Source: Leadbetterella sp035299025
GTDB lineage: Bacteria > Bacteroidota > Bacteroidia > Cytophagales > Spirosomataceae
DNA: 64,000 bases
Reading direction: 5' to 3'
Assembly: GCA_035299025.1 (NCBI GenBank)
Contig: DATGXK010000007.1
Coordinates: 1,488,001 to 1,552,000 of the forward strand
Shown: positions 63,321 to 64,000 of the stretch, in pieces
Layout: each line of letters opens with the position of its first letter
Position numbering within the stretch: the stretch's first letter is position 1
The notes under the pieces: generated by a model
What the model saw: the letters and a program-made list of their open reading frames with translations, nothing else
Database searches by the model: none
What the model was told of the DNA's origin: nothing
Translations under genes and position numbers: made by a program

Positions 63321-64000
63321 ATGACCCTAAAAGAACGCTATAAAAGTTTAGTTGAATATTTTGAGGCAAATATGCCCAATCCTGAAACGGAGTTAAACTA
63401 TTCGAATCCTTATGAATTGTTGGTAGCGGTGATTCTATCAGCACAATGTACCGACAAACGGGTAAACATTATTACACCTGAGCTTTTCAAGCGTTTTCCG
63501 AATGCCACAAGTCTCTCAAGATCTGATTCTGACGAGGTTTTTGAGTATATCAAAAGCATTTCGTATCCCAACAATAAAGCCAAACACTTGGTGGGCATGG
63601 CCAAAATTCTGGTAGAAGAATTCAACAATGTAGTACCTGATACTATTGACGACCTCACCAAAATGCCAGGTGTAGGTAGAAAAACTGCTAATGTAATAGC
63701 ATCGGTAATTCACAATCAGCCCACAATGGCGGTGGACACGCATGTTTTTAGAGTTTCTCACCGATTAGGCTTGGTGAGTTTAAAGGCGAAAAATCCATTT
63801 TTAGTAGAAAAGGAGTTGGTTAAGCTATTTGATGAAGAAATTATCCCCAAGGCACACCATTGGTTGATCTTACATGGGCGATACACCTGTTTGGCTAGAA
63901 GTCCAAAATGCTCAGAGTGCGGAATTACTAATTTGTGCAAGTCTTACGAAAAAATACAGAAATTTGGCATAGCTGAAGTTGACAAAAAACTGCCCTCGAT
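63321..64000 (+). CDS. nth: Endonuclease III (partial)
   Basis: An open frame from ATG at 63321 runs off the right edge, giving 226 codons, which is nearly the full length of Nth. The HhH motif with the catalytic Lys is seen in LTKMPGVGRKTANVIASV, the catalytic Asp in AVDTHVFRVSHRLGL, and the [4Fe-4S] site in CLARSPKCSECGITNLC with the C-x6-C-x2-C-x5-C spacing. It removes oxidised pyrimidines in base excision repair. The start follows a 113-bp spacer with the 21-bp duplication. Confidence 0.93.
   Translation, partial: MTLKERYKSLVEYFEANMPNPETELNYSNPYELLVAVILSAQCTDKRVNIITPELFKRFPNATSLSRSDSDEVFEYIKSISYPNNKAKHLVGMAKILVEEFNNVVPDTIDDLTKMPGVGRKTANVIASVIHNQPTMAVDTHVFRVSHRLGLVSLKAKNPFLVEKELVKLFDEEIIPKAHHWLILHGRYTCLARSPKCSECGITNLCKSYEKIQKFGIAEVDKKLPS

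Overview
The window is a stretch of a Bacteroidota chromosome, most likely Cytophagales (my guess from gene content, not a computed placement). Supporting signs are a low GC content, no Shine-Dalgarno sequences, promoter boxes of the TAnnTTTG type, a TonB receptor paired with a DUF4249 protein, a GldC-like protein, a DUF1080 protein, many short lipoproteins and a PCAT/HlyD/TolC exporter. No tRNA, rRNA, CRISPR array, prophage or intact insertion sequence was seen. Both ends cut genes: a probable AraC regulator at the left edge and nth at the right edge.

Layout. 1-2359: divergent AraC-type regulator and acetaldehyde-type dehydrogenase with its DUF779 companion. 2365-11037: a type I export system (TolC, HlyD, C39-peptidase ABC transporter), two Cys-rich double-glycine leader peptides, a GldC homologue, an XRE regulator, a glycosyltransferase and an unrecognised protein. 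I read this as a candidate secreted, possibly glycosylated, peptide system and it is the most interesting part of the window. 11092-12254: Crp/Fnr-type regulator and DUF1456 protein. 12418-19244: SulP transporter with DabB and DabA, a dissolved inorganic carbon uptake locus. 20060-20785: two short SSB paralogues. 20907-25777: TonB receptor, DUF4249 protein and Xaa-Pro aminopeptidase. 25853-31323: aldo/keto reductase, detached nuoAB, xylulokinase, amidohydrolase and a small membrane protein.

31535-35776: a run of lineage-specific lipoproteins and membrane proteins with one TlpA-like thioredoxin. 35934-40582: korB, korA and an FAD/Fe-S oxidoreductase, a 2-oxoacid:ferredoxin oxidoreductase operon. 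40865-48623: arginyltransferase-like protein, PiT phosphate transporter, rlmN, a secreted aspartyl protease with PDZ domain, a DUF6934 gene overlapping a 48-residue ORF, a DUF3575 protein and threonine aldolase. 48835-51443: two-subunit molybdenum hydroxylase of IorAB type. 51522-53110: a SIR2-like protein followed by a cluster of REP-like palindromes. 53307-55958: secreted proteins. 56829-61561: two carboxy(nor)spermidine pathway genes flanking a cobalamin-riboswitch-controlled TonB receptor. 61646-64000: a GxxExxY pseudogene, a VWA protein and nth.

How it fits together: most genes are ordinary housekeeping and transport functions of an aerobic heterotroph. Accessory interest is concentrated in the peptide-export region, the DUF6934 pair, the SIR2/REP region and the pseudogene. 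Functions given for the peptide system as a whole are inference from gene content.
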